64,000 bases of DNA from assembly GCF_900473965.1 (NCBI RefSeq), contig NZ_UCNJ01000018.1, positions 1-64,000 of the forward strand, written 5' to 3'. Positions 35,777 to 45,804 of this stretch are shown here, piece by piece (within the stretch, counting starts at the first letter, position 1; every line of letters begins with the position of its first letter). Source of the stretch: Synechococcus sp. UW179A. Its GTDB lineage: Bacteria; Cyanobacteriota; Cyanobacteriia; PCC-6307; Cyanobiaceae. The position numbers and the translations under genes were made by a program. The notes under the pieces were generated by a model, which was given only the letters and a program-made list of their open reading frames with translations, was not told the origin of the DNA and did not search any database.

Positions 35777-37087
35777 ATGGTTCCGTTTAATCCTCTCGAC
35801 TGGTTCCGGAGCCGCGGGCTGCAGGCCCGATGCCGACATGCCCTTTCCAGCAAGCCTTCTCTTGAGGACGCTGCACGGGACGTGACCACTGCTCTGGGCT
35901 CAAATGAGGCCGATCTAGCGTTGGTCTTTATCTCGAGTCACTTCGCGAGCGATCTGACCCGCCTTCTACCCCTGCTGCAACAACGCCTCAACGCCAAACA
36001 CTGGCTGGGTTGTCTGGGAGGTGGGGTCGTTGGCACCACAACCGCAGGGGAAGCCCATGAGCTGGAACGCACTCCAGCACTCAGCATCACTCTCCTCAAC
36101 CTTCCAGGGGCTGAACTGAGCAGCTTCAGTCTCGACAGCACCCAACTGCCCGATCTTGATGGAGCCGCCAAGAACTGGCAGGACTGGGTGGGGGTGAACC
36201 CTGCCCACAGTCGTTCGATGTTGCTGCTGCTCGATCCGGGATGTAATTCCATCAACGATCTGGTCAGCGGACTGGATTACGCCTACCCCGGTATCGCCAA
36301 AGTCGGAGGCATCGCTGTCCCTCACAACGCTGATCATGGCTCACTGCTCTACGACAATCAGGTTGTCGGGGGAGCAATTGGGCTCAGCATCGGCGGAACC
36401 TGGAGCCTGGATCCAGTGGTCGCCCAGGGATGCCGACCGATCGGACCGGTCTTCGCCATCGAACAGGCTCAACGCAACGTTCTGCTCGAACTGAGTGACG
36501 GCGACCGCCGCGCCAGTCCGGTGGCCTGCCTGCAGCGTGTGCTCGCCGATCTCAGCGCCGAGGACAGGGAGCTGGTACAGCACTCACTGTTCCTGGGTGT
36601 GGAGCGGGAGGAATTGGTTGCGGACGCCATGCTGGCTGGGCTGAATCAGGGCGGCGTATCAGCCGATCGCCCCGAAAGAGCCTTTCTGGTGCGCAATCTG
36701 ATCGGCGTTGATCCCCGCAACGGCGCTGTTGCAGTTGCCGATCGCGTCCGTGCTGGACAAAACGTGCAGTTCCAGCTGCGTGAAGCGCAGGCATCCAGAC
36801 TGGAAGCCCGACAGCTGTTGCAGAGCCGGCGGGATCAAAGCAGCGAGTCAGCACCACTGATGGGAGTCCTATTCGCCTGTATGGGCCGGGGCAAAGGCCT
36901 GTTCGGCAACCCTGATGGCGATGTGACCATCGCTCGCGAGGTCTTTCCGCAACTTCCGGTTGCTGGCAGCTTCTGCAATGGCGAGATCGGACCTCTTGGG
37001 GGTGCCACACATCTGCACGGTTACACCGCCTGCTGGGGTCTGTTGCGCTGCGATCCGCCCGAATCTGAGGCTGTACCGCGGTCCTGA
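35777..37087 (+). CDS. FIST-domain signal-sensing protein
   Basis: 436 residues from ATG 35777 ([20 protein letters not shown]). FIST_N covers about residues 45-200 ([33 protein letters not shown]) and FIST_C the rest ([38 protein letters not shown]). FIST domains are thought to sense small ligands, perhaps amino acids, and often accompany signalling domains; here it stands alone. The stop overlaps the trmB start (TGATG). Confidence 0.8.
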   Translation: MVPFNPLDWFRSRGLQARCRHALSSKPSLEDAARDVTTALGSNEADLALVFISSHFASDLTRLLPLLQQRLNAKHWLGCLGGGVVGTTTAGEAHELERTPALSITLLNLPGAELSSFSLDSTQLPDLDGAAKNWQDWVGVNPAHSRSMLLLLDPGCNSINDLVSGLDYAYPGIAKVGGIAVPHNADHGSLLYDNQVVGGAIGLSIGGTWSLDPVVAQGCRPIGPVFAIEQAQRNVLLELSDGDRRASPVACLQRVLADLSAEDRELVQHSLFLGVEREELVADAMLAGLNQGGVSADRPERAFLVRNLIGVDPRNGAVAVADRVRAGQNVQFQLREAQASRLEARQLLQSRRDQSSESAPLMGVLFACMGRGKGLFGNPDGDVTIAREVFPQLPVAGSFCNGEIGPLGGATHLHGYTACWGLLRCDPPESEAVPRS

Positions 37088-37794
37088 TGCGGCAGCACGT
37101 CAATCCCCTCAGCCGCTTCTTTCAACTGCCCTTAGAGCTGCCCGGGCCCGATCAGCTGTTCGACTCAGCACATCGCCCCCTTCATCTGGATATCGGCTGC
37201 GCCCGAGGCGTCTGTCTTTTAGAACTGTCAGCACTGAAACCCGATTGGAATCATTTAGGAGTGGAAATCAGACGTCCGCTCGTGCTGGCAGCCCAGCGTG
37301 ACCGCGACCGACTGGAGCGACATAACCTCCATTACCTCTTTTGCAACGCCAACATCAGCCTGGAAGGCTGGCTTGCGGAGCTGTCCAGAGATCAGTTGCA
37401 GCTGGTGAGCATCCAATTCCCAGATCCCTGGTTCAAGCGTCGCCACCGCAAACGCCGGGTGATGCAGCCCTCTCTGCTGCTAGCAATCGCGGCAGCGCTC
37501 AGCCCCAATCGCGAACTGTTTTTGCAAAGCGATGTCTTGGAGGTGGTGGAACCCATGGTGACCCTTGTGGAACTGAGCGGTTGCTTTGAGCGTCCCAGCG
37601 AAGACAGCCGTCCCTGGCGAGCCGACAATCCCCTGCCGGTGCCGACGGAACGCGAGCGCTACGCGGAGGAGCAGGGGCTGCCCGCCTACAGGGTGCTATA
37701 CCGCCGCAACAAACAGCCACTACCGGAGCGGGAAGAACTGGAGATCGCCTGGCAACGGGTCGATAATCCTGCTGATGTTCCTCTCAATCACTGA
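37087..37794 (+). CDS. trmB: tRNA (guanine-N7-)-methyltransferase
   Basis: 235 residues. The SAM motif is [15 protein letters not shown]. The family-defining [19 protein letters not shown] pattern is present as [19 protein letters not shown]. It makes m7G46 in the variable loop of tRNAs. The start overlaps the FIST gene stop and its stop overlaps the ictB start, indicating a coupled operon. Confidence 0.93.
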   Translation: MRQHVNPLSRFFQLPLELPGPDQLFDSAHRPLHLDIGCARGVCLLELSALKPDWNHLGVEIRRPLVLAAQRDRDRLERHNLHYLFCNANISLEGWLAELSRDQLQLVSIQFPDPWFKRRHRKRRVMQPSLLLAIAAALSPNRELFLQSDVLEVVEPMVTLVELSGCFERPSEDSRPWRADNPLPVPTERERYAEEQGLPAYRVLYRRNKQPLPEREELEIAWQRVDNPADVPLNH

Positions 37795-39092
37795 TGGCTG
37801 AGGCTTCGGCCCCGACCCCCTGGCTGCTGCGCTGGCAAGGACTCCTGCCAGGTTCCGCGGCACAGCAGAAGCGCATTAGCGACCTGGCGGGGATTGTGCT
37901 GATCCTGCTGATGGCCGGACTGCCAGTGCTTACGCGTACAGGCCTGGGGTTGATCATGCTGGCCTGCGGAGCCCTCTGGCTGCTCTGGTCACTTACTCGG
38001 ACTCCCGCTCGCATTGGCACGATCAGTGGCTGGCTGCTGCTATTCCTGGCAGTGGCGTTACTGGCCAGCGGTTTTTCACCCGTACCGAGCGCCGCCGCCA
38101 AAGGGCTCCTGAAATTGGTCAGCTACCTCGGCGTGTATGCACTGATGCGCCAGCTGCTGAGTGTGAAGCCTGAATGGTGGGACCGTTTAGTCGCGGCCTT
38201 GCTGGGAGGATCTCTGCTCAGCAGCTTGCTGGCATTACGTCAGCTTTATGCCCCCACAGAGGAGCTCGCTCGCTGGGCCGATCCCAACTCGGTGGCGGAG
38301 GGCACCATCCGCATTTACGGGCCACTGGGCAACCCCAACCTGCTGGCGGGGTACCTCGTTCCCATCCTGCCCATCGCCATGGTGGCCATGATCCGATGGC
38401 GTGGCTGGGGATCCAGGCTCTACGCCGCTACAGCACTGACTCTTGGCTGTGCTTCAACACTGTTCAGCTATAGCCGCGGAGGCTGGCTCGGCATGGTGGC
38501 CTCAGTGGGTGCACTGCTGCTACTGCTGCTGCTCCGCTACATCCGCCACTGGCCAGCGTTCTGGCGACGGCTTCTGCCCCTGGCGCTGCTTGTGGTCACG
38601 GGGGTGGTGCTCGCCATTGCTGCCACTCAGCTGGAACCGATCCGCACCAGAGTCGCCAGCCTGCTGGCAGGTCGAGGCGACAGTTCCAACAATTTCCGCA
38701 TCAACGTCTGGCTGGCAGCCATCGACATGATCCAGGACCGTCCCTGGCTGGGCATCGGCCCAGGGAATGCAGCCTTCAACAGCGTTTACCCTCTCTACCA
38801 GCAACCGAAGTTCAACGCCCTCAGCGCCTATTCAGTACCGCTTGAAATCCTCGTTGAAACGGGCATCCCTGGCCTAATCGCCTGCCTGGGGCTCGGGGTT
38901 GCCAGCATCCGCAATGGCTTACGAGCACTCACCGCAAACTCAGAACTTGCTCTTCCCTGCCTGGGCTGCCTGGCGGCCATTGCCGGATTGCTCATCCAGG
39001 GCGCAGCCGACACGATCTTCTTCCGCCCGGAAGTGCAAATCAGCGGATGGTTCTGCCTCGCCACCCTGAGCCAGATGCCCCGGAACTCTTGA
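37794..39092 (+). CDS. ictB: IctB-like bicarbonate-related / O-antigen ligase-family membrane protein
   Basis: 432 residues with 10-12 hydrophobic helices. The Wzy/O-antigen ligase domain includes GPLGNPNLLAGYLVPILPI, TLFSYSRGGWLGMV and RINVWLAAIDMIQDRPWLGIGPGN. In Synechococcus IctB was first linked to inorganic carbon accumulation; later work questions direct transport. The neighbouring TTG start of the kinase overlaps its stop. Confidence 0.85.
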   Translation: MAEASAPTPWLLRWQGLLPGSAAQQKRISDLAGIVLILLMAGLPVLTRTGLGLIMLACGALWLLWSLTRTPARIGTISGWLLLFLAVALLASGFSPVPSAAAKGLLKLVSYLGVYALMRQLLSVKPEWWDRLVAALLGGSLLSSLLALRQLYAPTEELARWADPNSVAEGTIRIYGPLGNPNLLAGYLVPILPIAMVAMIRWRGWGSRLYAATALTLGCASTLFSYSRGGWLGMVASVGALLLLLLLRYIRHWPAFWRRLLPLALLVVTGVVLAIAATQLEPIRTRVASLLAGRGDSSNNFRINVWLAAIDMIQDRPWLGIGPGNAAFNSVYPLYQQPKFNALSAYSVPLEILVETGIPGLIACLGLGVASIRNGLRALTANSELALPCLGCLAAIAGLLIQGAADTIFFRPEVQISGWFCLATLSQMPRNS

Positions 39093-40072
39093 ACAAGCCC
39101 TTGCCCATCCTGGCTGGTTTTGATGCCGGTCAAACCAATTGCCGCTGCCGGCTCAGTGTCTGGGAGAACGGGAAGCTGAAGAGAGTCGCTGACGGTTCAG
39201 GGCCTGGAGTGAGTCATCTGGATGCCGATGACGGCGAAGAGCGCTTTCGCTCTGCCATCCGCGCCAGCCTCAACAGTGCCCGACTCGACTGGACCCAGCG
39301 ATTGGGACTCAATCCCGATGAGGCAGAACCGATCAGTGCTGCTGCAATCGGAGCGAGCGGCATTGAGGTTGGGACTCCCGTGCAGGCGAGGGGCGGAGCG
39401 CTTCTCGCTTCAGAGCTACAGCTACCCGAAGCTCGCTGTCTGGCAACCGGCGACGAACGCACCGCCTTGCGGGGCGCATTCCCCGACCAGGCGGGCATCG
39501 TGCTGATCAGTGGTACCGGAATGATTGTGGTTGGTCGGGATTCCAATGGCCGCGAGCATCGTTGCGGGGGCTGGGGCTGGCGTCTGGATGGCGCGGGATC
39601 TGCCTTTGACATTGGCCATCATGCACTTCAACTGAGCGTGAAGATGGCCGACGGCCGTGCTGCTGATGGGCCCCTGCGCCATCGGCTCTGGGATGCACTG
39701 AACTGTCGCAGCGCCGCCGAACTCAAATCTCTCGTGGTGAGCCCCTTCCATGAAGTCGCCGATCAGGCAAAGTTAGCGCCGCTGGTCGACGCTGCAGCCG
39801 CAGAAGGAGATGCAGCCGCTCGGGCAATCCTCCAGCAGTCGGCCTCAGCGCTCGCTCTGGCAGTAGGTGCCACTGCTCAGGCACTCGATCTGAAGACGCA
39901 ATCACTAGGCGCCCGCGGGGGAGCACTGGAGCATTTGTCAGAGTTCCGTCAACTCGTCAACAAAGCAATCTTCGAGCTGCTGCCGGAGAGCACTTGGCAG
40001 TCAGCGTCGGGGGATGCCTGTGATGGTGCGCTGGCCTGCGCCCTGGAACGATCTGCCCTCAAGCCACATTGA
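39089..40072 (+). CDS. BadF/BadG-family sugar kinase (N-acetylglucosamine kinase-like)
   Basis: 327 residues from TTG 39089 (MNKPLPILAGFDAGQTNCRC), overlapping the ictB stop as TTGA. The ASKHA phosphate-1 loop GFDAGQTNC and phosphate-2 region GIVLISGTGMIVVGRD are clear, followed by CGGWGWRLDGAGSAFDIG, typical of NagK-type GlcNAc kinases. GlmM lies next to it on the other strand, so recycling of amino sugars is a reasonable idea. Substrate not proven. It overlaps glmM by 14 bases at the 3' end. Confidence 0.75.
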   Translation: MNKPLPILAGFDAGQTNCRCRLSVWENGKLKRVADGSGPGVSHLDADDGEERFRSAIRASLNSARLDWTQRLGLNPDEAEPISAAAIGASGIEVGTPVQARGGALLASELQLPEARCLATGDERTALRGAFPDQAGIVLISGTGMIVVGRDSNGREHRCGGWGWRLDGAGSAFDIGHHALQLSVKMADGRAADGPLRHRLWDALNCRSAAELKSLVVSPFHEVADQAKLAPLVDAAAAEGDAAARAILQQSASALALAVGATAQALDLKTQSLGARGGALEHLSEFRQLVNKAIFELLPESTWQSASGDACDGALACALERSALKPH

Positions 40073-41447
40073 GATGGCGGTCTGCGGCCTCAGCCAGGCG
40101 ACCGGTCCAGAGTTCCACCACATCCGCTTCAGCCGCTTCCACCATCACCCGCAACAGAGGTTCGGTGCCGCTTGCGCGCACCAAAACCCTGCCGTCGTCG
40201 GCCATCGAACGTTTTGCTTCGTCGACCAGCTCTCGCAGCGGGGCGCACTCGGCCCAACCCTTGCGACGGGCTAAGTCTGTGACTCGTACATTCACCAGCT
40301 TCTGGGGATAGGCCTGGAAGCTGCGGTCAAGCCAATCCTCGAGAGTCATCTGCTGGCCATGGCAGAGAGTGGCGAGCTGAAGGGCAGTAAGAACCCCATC
40401 CCCGGCGAGTCCATGGGCTGAAGAAAGGATGTGTCCGGACTGTTCACCTCCAAGAGCTGCACCACTACTCACCATGGCCGCGTGCACATGCTGGTCTCCC
40501 ACCGGAGTCCGCTCCAGCTGCCCACCTCTCGCCTGCCAGGCCCGCTCAAATCCAAGGTTGGACATCACCGTGGCGACCAGGCGCTGATCAGGCAGAGCAC
40601 CGCTGTCTTGAAGCACAGATCCCCAGAGATAGAGGACGTGGTCACCATCAACCACGCGGCCACGACCGTCGACTGCAAGCATCCGATCGGCATCACCATC
40701 GAAAGCGAAGCCCATGGCCGCGCCACGTTCGATCACCGCCTTACGCAGAGGGCCAAGATGGGTGGATCCACAACCCACGTTGATGCGTTCGCCGTCAGCG
40801 ACTGCATGCAGCAGGGTGAGGTCGGCCCCAAGTGAGCGGAAGACCTCTGCACCGCAGGCGGTGGCAGAACCCCAACACAGATCGAGCACGATCGGTACGC
40901 CATCCAGACGCTGATGCTGAACGCTGCTCAGCAGACTGTCGCGATAGTGCTCCAGCAATTCAGCGCGGTGGCTTGCAGCTCCACAGGCGCTCACCGGCCC
41001 AGCAGCATCAGTTTCTCCACGCAGACCGGATTCGATGCGGCTTTGCAACGCAGAACCCAGCTTGCTGCCGTCAGGCCCGAACACTTTGATGCCATTGTCT
41101 TCAGGCGGGTTGTGACTTGCAGAAACCATCAGCCCACCCGATGCCTGAAAGCGACGGATGAGGCCTGGAACCGCCGGTGTGGGACAAAGGCCAAGAGTCC
41201 AGACCTCGCGACCTGCAGCAGTTAGGCCTGCGGTCAGTGCTGCCACAACCATCGAACCGCTGCAGCGGGAATCCATCCCGATCAGGACGGGACCATCCGG
41301 TGGCAAGACTCGCCCGCACCAGAAACCCACCTGCAATGCCAGAGCAGGAGTGATCGCCGAACCGACGCGCCCCCGCAAACCATCTGTCCCGAAACTGACC
41401 TCGGGGGACTGGAGTGAGCCAAGCGGATGGGCAGCAGGAGAGGCCAT
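40059..41447 (-). CDS. glmM: phosphoglucosamine mutase
   Basis: 462 residues of the alpha-D-phosphohexomutase family. The active serine loop is MVSASHNPPEDNGIKVFG, the metal loop is FDGDADRMLAVD, the sugar loop GGEQSGHIL, and the phosphate loop RASGTEPLLRVMVE. It converts glucosamine-6-P to glucosamine-1-P for UDP-GlcNAc and cell wall synthesis. The GEQSGHI form supports glucosamine rather than mannose as substrate. Confidence 0.93.
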   Translation of the reverse strand: MASPAAHPLGSLQSPEVSFGTDGLRGRVGSAITPALALQVGFWCGRVLPPDGPVLIGMDSRCSGSMVVAALTAGLTAAGREVWTLGLCPTPAVPGLIRRFQASGGLMVSASHNPPEDNGIKVFGPDGSKLGSALQSRIESGLRGETDAAGPVSACGAASHRAELLEHYRDSLLSSVQHQRLDGVPIVLDLCWGSATACGAEVFRSLGADLTLLHAVADGERINVGCGSTHLGPLRKAVIERGAAMGFAFDGDADRMLAVDGRGRVVDGDHVLYLWGSVLQDSGALPDQRLVATVMSNLGFERAWQARGGQLERTPVGDQHVHAAMVSSGAALGGEQSGHILSSAHGLAGDGVLTALQLATLCHGQQMTLEDWLDRSFQAYPQKLVNVRVTDLARRKGWAECAPLRELVDEAKRSMADDGRVLVRASGTEPLLRVMVEAAEADVVELWTGRLAEAADRHLNVA

Positions 41448-41533
41448 ATGGTCTCATTTGTGGACTGAACCTTAAGAGCCTTGAGACAACCGATCCCTGA
41501 ACCAGTGACAGGCCCTCAGCCGCACGATGCCAA

Positions 41534-41737
41534 TCAATTCCATCGCTGAGGCACAAGCAGCAGTGCTGCCAGCTCGAGCAGAGCCCATAAACCCACCAGC
41601 AGCACGACCCAGCCAGGCAGCCACTGCAACGGCCACAGCCAGCGCAGGCCCCAAACCAAAAAAGCCAGCCCTAAAGCCATAACCAGACGCAAGCGTTGGC
41701 GCTGGCCAGGCCTGGGTTGCCGACGCTGAGCAACCAT
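41534..41737 (-). CDS. small membrane protein upstream of glmM
   Basis: 67 residues from ATG 41737: a basic start (MVAQRRQPRPGQRQRLRLVM), then two hydrophobic helices (ALGLAFLVWGLRWLWPLQWL and GWVVLLVGLWALLELAALLL), ending VPQRWN. It is divergent from slt (start at 41763) and precedes glmM. Longer upstream extensions of this frame run antisense through slt and are rejected. No family recognised. Confidence 0.55.
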   Translation of the reverse strand: MVAQRRQPRPGQRQRLRLVMALGLAFLVWGLRWLWPLQWLPGWVVLLVGLWALLELAALLLVPQRWN

Positions 41738-41762
41738 CCAGTTCGATCCTGCTGGGCACAGA

Positions 41763-43844
41763 ATGCCAGCAGTTTCCAGCCATGGCTTGAACACTCGAGA
41801 GACCCGCGGACCGCTGCTTCTCGGTGGCACCACGCTTCTGACTGTTCTGGCGATCCTGGGGGGTCGCGCCATGTTGCGCAGTCAGCACACTCCGATCACG
41901 CCAGAGTTGAGTGATGCCCAGCTCTGGAGGCACTACCGCTGGTCCGCGAACCCTGAGCAGCGGCGAGAAGCGGCCTTGATGCTGGGCGGCCGTAGCGGCG
42001 ATTCTCCGCAAAGACGCAGGCACCTGCTCAGCGGACAGGGCTGGGGGCCAGACCCACTGGCCGCAGTCGCCCTCAAACAACAAGCTCTGGCGGCAAAGTC
42101 GCTGGGCCGCAATGAGGAGGAGCGACAGCACTGGAGCGATCTGCTCCGACGTTTTCCCACTTCCGTGGCCAGTGCCGATGCCCGCTATCACCTTGCTGAT
42201 CGCCAGCAGCAACTGAAGGAGGAGTTGCTCAGACTTCAACCTGCCCATCCCGCTGCTCTAGCGGCTGCCGCCGAATTACCGGACGACGCCGATCAGGCTT
42301 TGGTCCAAACCAATGCCCTTCATCTGGCCCGTTGGGGAGCCAGCTGGCCAGGAGCGCAGCGTCTGCTTCGCCAGGCCTGTGGCGACGTAACAGGCCAAGG
42401 ACTTGAGCAGCAACAGCGTCTGCAACTCGCCGCCGCCCTGGCAGAGCTTGGTGATGGCCGATCCGCTGAACTTTGTCTGCAAGGAACACCGCTGGCGCCG
42501 TCGCAGGCGCTGACGATCGGGCGCACATTGCTTCGAGGCAACAAGGATCAACAGCAGCGCGGTGAAGCGATGTTGTTGCAGCTGGCCAAGGATCATCCAG
42601 ACAGCGAAGAGGCACTGGAGTCAGCAGCGCTGCTGAGCGAGCCCTTGCGTCCGAAACAGGCCCTCATCGACGCTTTGCCTGAATCCCTACAGAAACGATC
42701 AGCCGATGTGGCCGCAGCCCGGGTCCGTCTGTCAGGGGGCGATGGAGGGCTGGTCGTGCTGAAACGATGGCCAGGCCATCCAGCAAGCTGGCAACTGCAA
42801 TGGGACCTGGCTCGTGACGCGCTACTGACCGGTCAATGGGACCTGGCACGGTCATGGTTGGCTGCGATCCCAGCTGAACGTCTGCCTGACCCCCTGCGTG
42901 CTCGCCAGCAGTTCTGGCTGGGGATGAGCCTGGACAAACTCGGAGACAACAACGGTGCCAAAAAGATTTGGCAGACACTGACGCGTGAGCAGCCACCCGG
43001 CTATTACACCTGGCGAGCTCAGGCCAGGCTTGGATCTGGCAACTTGCCTGAGCTCTCAGGAGACAAGGTCATCAATGCCACAGAGACTGACCGCCTGAAC
43101 TCTGTCCAGACCTGGAGCCCTCTCAATAGCGGCAATCCCTTGATTGACCAGCTCTGGCGCCTTGGCATGAATCAGGAGGCCTGGGAGACCTGGCGCAGCG
43201 ATGCAGGCAACGCCGAACCATCGCCGCAACAGCTCCTAGTGGAAGGGCGACTTCGGCTGGGGATGAATGACCACTGGACCGGTCTAAGTCGGCTGTGGCG
43301 AGCCAGCCTGCGCCTGGTGTCACCAACCTGCAACACCCGTCAGCTGCTGCACAACAGCCTTCACCCCCAACCATTGCTGCCCCTGTTCCTGAAAGCTTCA
43401 GCGCAGGAAAAGGTGCGATTGGAGTTACTTCTGGCTGTTGCCCGCCAAGAATCCCGATTTTCCCCCAGTGTGTCTTCACCAGTTGGTGCAGTGGGGCTCT
43501 TGCAACTGATGCCGACCACTGCCGCCGAAGTTGCGGGAGAACAGCTCAATGCCGATGACCTGCGCGAACCAGAACGGAATGCCATTCTCGGAGCCCGCTA
43601 CCTAGAAGGTCTCCTGGAGCTTTGGCAAGGCAACCCATGGCTGACAGTGGCCAGCTACAACGCTGGGCCGGGCGCAGCAGGATCGTGGGTGAGCCCTGAA
43701 CTCGATCAAGACCCTGAGTTGTGGGTCGAACGCATTCCATACCCTGAAACCCGTCTTTACACCAAGAAAGTGCTCGGCAATCTCTGGGCTTATCTGAACA
43801 ACAGCTCAGGCAACGATCTCAGCACTGATGGCTGCACCGAGTGA
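41763..43844 (+). CDS. slt: soluble lytic murein transglycosylase (Slt70-like)
   Basis: 693 residues. A single N-terminal hydrophobic segment (LLLGGTTLLTVLAILGG) exports or anchors it. A long alpha-helical solenoid (residues about 50-530) is followed by the SLT catalytic domain: LAVARQESRFSPSVSSPVGAV with the catalytic Glu, then LLQLMPTTA and LTVASYNAGPGA. It cleaves peptidoglycan to anhydro-sugar products, with GlcNAc recycling genes close by. It overlaps the next minus-strand gene by 39 bases. Confidence 0.9.
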   Translation: MPAVSSHGLNTRETRGPLLLGGTTLLTVLAILGGRAMLRSQHTPITPELSDAQLWRHYRWSANPEQRREAALMLGGRSGDSPQRRRHLLSGQGWGPDPLAAVALKQQALAAKSLGRNEEERQHWSDLLRRFPTSVASADARYHLADRQQQLKEELLRLQPAHPAALAAAAELPDDADQALVQTNALHLARWGASWPGAQRLLRQACGDVTGQGLEQQQRLQLAAALAELGDGRSAELCLQGTPLAPSQALTIGRTLLRGNKDQQQRGEAMLLQLAKDHPDSEEALESAALLSEPLRPKQALIDALPESLQKRSADVAAARVRLSGGDGGLVVLKRWPGHPASWQLQWDLARDALLTGQWDLARSWLAAIPAERLPDPLRARQQFWLGMSLDKLGDNNGAKKIWQTLTREQPPGYYTWRAQARLGSGNLPELSGDKVINATETDRLNSVQTWSPLNSGNPLIDQLWRLGMNQEAWETWRSDAGNAEPSPQQLLVEGRLRLGMNDHWTGLSRLWRASLRLVSPTCNTRQLLHNSLHPQPLLPLFLKASAQEKVRLELLLAVARQESRFSPSVSSPVGAVGLLQLMPTTAAEVAGEQLNADDLREPERNAILGARYLEGLLELWQGNPWLTVASYNAGPGAAGSWVSPELDQDPELWVERIPYPETRLYTKKVLGNLWAYLNNSSGNDLSTDGCTE

Positions 43845-44315
43845 AGTCGGGGGGTTGGGCAGGTCATGCCCGATCCAGATGCCGGCGATCACGATTACCG
43901 CAAGCCAGAACGCCATCAACTGCGGAGGGGGAACCACTTTGATGCGGCTCAGGTCAAGGCGTGCCAGCAGGGTGGCGGACCCCAGAATCAGCACATCCGA
44001 CAACAGACTCAGACTGAGAACGTAGAGGCCAACAGTGATCAACAGTGTGAGAGTGACCACCAAACTGAGCACTCGACTGGACGCCATCAGCATTGAAAGC
44101 TGACGGAGCAGTAGATCGGGCATGGTGCAAATCACAACCACCACCACCGCCTGGATCAGCTCGAGAGCCCAGAACGTGCTCACCGAAATCGAATGGGCCT
44201 CGGCCAGCCAGGCCTCCTGGATCGCCCAGTGATGGCCGAGGAACAGCGACACCACGAACAGAACGATCAGCAGCGGGGCCCGAAGCGGTAGCAAGAGAAA
44301 ACGCAAGACGGGCAT
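43806..44315 (-). CDS. membrane protein with four helices, unknown function
   Basis: 169 residues from ATG 44315 (MPVLRFLLLPLRAPLLIVLF). It has four hydrophobic helices, including IQAVVVVVICTMPDLLLRQLS and LMAFWLAVIVIAGIWIG. A longer version starting at 44366 is possible but its 17-residue extension is rich in Cys/Pro and less likely. It resembles uncharacterised cyanobacterial YqhA-like membrane proteins, but this is not firm. Divergent from the thioredoxin-like gene. Confidence 0.6.
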   Translation of the reverse strand: MPVLRFLLLPLRAPLLIVLFVVSLFLGHHWAIQEAWLAEAHSISVSTFWALELIQAVVVVVICTMPDLLLRQLSMLMASSRVLSLVVTLTLLITVGLYVLSLSLLSDVLILGSATLLARLDLSRIKVVPPPQLMAFWLAVIVIAGIWIGHDLPNPPTSLGAAISAEIVA

Positions 44316-44435
44316 CGGCTTGGGGCAGATTCGCGGCGGACAAACGTCGATTAACGACGCGATCATCTGCGGTCAGACGCTAGCAACAGCAAGCGGTTTG
44401 TCCTGTCAGAGTGGTGTCATTGATGTCAGTCCAGG

Positions 44436-44981
44436 ATGACCGACAGCGCTTCAAACTCCAGCCTCACCACACTTCAGAAAATTCTGTTGCTGGTTTCAGC
44501 CCTGGTGTTGGCTGTCGGCCTTTTCCTGGTGCGCAACGGCGGTTCGATCGAATCGCCGCTTGATCAGCTCGCCCGACGTTCACTGTCTCCGGAAGTGGCT
44601 CTCAGCAACGGTCGACCCACGATCCTCGAGTTCTATGCCGACTGGTGCGAGGTCTGCCGGGAGATGGCTCCAGCGATGCTGGAGGTTGAGCAACGCCACA
44701 GTGCCGATCTGGACGTGGTTCTCGTCAACATCGACAATCCGCGCTGGCTTGACCTGACGGCTCGCTACGACGTGACTGGAATTCCTCAGCTCAACCTGTT
44801 CTCTTCAGACGGCACAATGCGAGGCCGCTCGCTCGGAGGGCGTAGTGAAGCCGAGCTGGATTCGATCGCCAATGCCTTGTTGGACGGCGGCCCACTTCCA
44901 GCTCTGTCCGGCGTAGGCAGCACAAGTCCTCTTCCGGAGGCTGCCTCGGTGGATTCCGCCGGTCCACGAAGCCACTCATAA
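44436..44981 (+). CDS. txlA: membrane-anchored thioredoxin-like protein (TxlA/HCF164 type)
   Basis: 181 residues. One N-terminal helix (KILLLVSALVLAVGLFLV) anchors it in the membrane. The thioredoxin fold has FYADWCEVC (Cys71, Cys74) and the cis-Pro segment VTGIPQLNLF. TxlA/HCF164 proteins carry reducing power across the thylakoid for cytochrome and photosystem assembly. A polar 25-residue tail follows. It lies just before thyX. Confidence 0.85.
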   Translation: MTDSASNSSLTTLQKILLLVSALVLAVGLFLVRNGGSIESPLDQLARRSLSPEVALSNGRPTILEFYADWCEVCREMAPAMLEVEQRHSADLDVVLVNIDNPRWLDLTARYDVTGIPQLNLFSSDGTMRGRSLGGRSEAELDSIANALLDGGPLPALSGVGSTSPLPEAASVDSAGPRSHS

Positions 44982-45048
44982 CTCCGGTCAATACTGACTG
45001 GGGAGGCGATGATCGACCGACACCCCGTACCCGAAACCTCAAAACCTC

Positions 45049-45774
45049 ATGGATTCCCGCTTCCGGGTCGAACTGATCGCCGCCACGCCCAATCCCCAGC
45101 AGAGCGTGTATGCCGGCATGCACCAGGACTACAGCGAGGGATTCGTGGTGATGGAACGCGATCAGTGGCCGAACGAAACGAGAGCTGGGGAAATTTGCAT
45201 CAAACGATTGCTGGGTGGCATGAAAGGACATTACGGACCACTGGAACATGCCCAGATCGTGCTGAACGTGGGCTGGTTTCCTCACTCGGTGATGCAGCAA
45301 GCCAGAACGCACCGGGTGGGCGTGAGCTTCGATGTGCAATCGATGCGTTATACCGGCGAGCGCATCTGCCGAGCTGCTGATGGGGAACTGGATCTTGAGG
45401 AAGTGTTCTATCTGCGTCCGGTGGGGGAGTATCGAGACCGGCTTGGCAAGAAATACACCTATGCATTCGAACACAGATTGATCGATCTGAAACTCTGCCA
45501 ACAGGCAGCGGAGCGCTATCGCGATCTGTTACGCGAAGGCTTTTCTGAAGAGCATGCCCGAGGCATCCTGCCGTTTGACTACCGACAGCACTTTGTTGTC
45601 AGTTTCAGTCTGCGAGCCTTCCTTCACTTCCTGGATCTGCGTTCCAAACTTGATGCGCAACAGGAAATCAGAGAGCTCTGTGACCTGATGTGGCCGCATC
45701 TCCAGAGCTGGGCACCTGAGTTTGCTGACTGGTACGAAAAAAACCGCCTACACAAGGCGCGATTGGCGCCCTGA
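45049..45774 (+). CDS. thyX: flavin-dependent thymidylate synthase
   Basis: 241 residues. The ThyX signature appears as ARTHRVGVSFDVQSMRYTG, an RTHR variant of the RHR(x7)S motif. Other blocks: GPLEHAQIVLNVGWF and RGILPFDYRQHFVVSFSLRA. It makes dTMP using FAD and replaces ThyA. The downstream minus-strand dcd feeds the same deoxynucleotide pool. ATG at 45049 gives MDSRFRVELIA. Confidence 0.92.
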   Translation: MDSRFRVELIAATPNPQQSVYAGMHQDYSEGFVVMERDQWPNETRAGEICIKRLLGGMKGHYGPLEHAQIVLNVGWFPHSVMQQARTHRVGVSFDVQSMRYTGERICRAADGELDLEEVFYLRPVGEYRDRLGKKYTYAFEHRLIDLKLCQQAAERYRDLLREGFSEEHARGILPFDYRQHFVVSFSLRAFLHFLDLRSKLDAQQEIRELCDLMWPHLQSWAPEFADWYEKNRLHKARLAP

Positions 45775-45804
45775 CGAAGAGGCGATATCCATATCTTGTC
45801 GGCC

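Noticed and set aside
41472-42248. A 258-residue minus-strand frame across the slt start
   Set aside because: It overlaps the start of slt and the small membrane gene, is Arg/Ser-rich, and has no family features.
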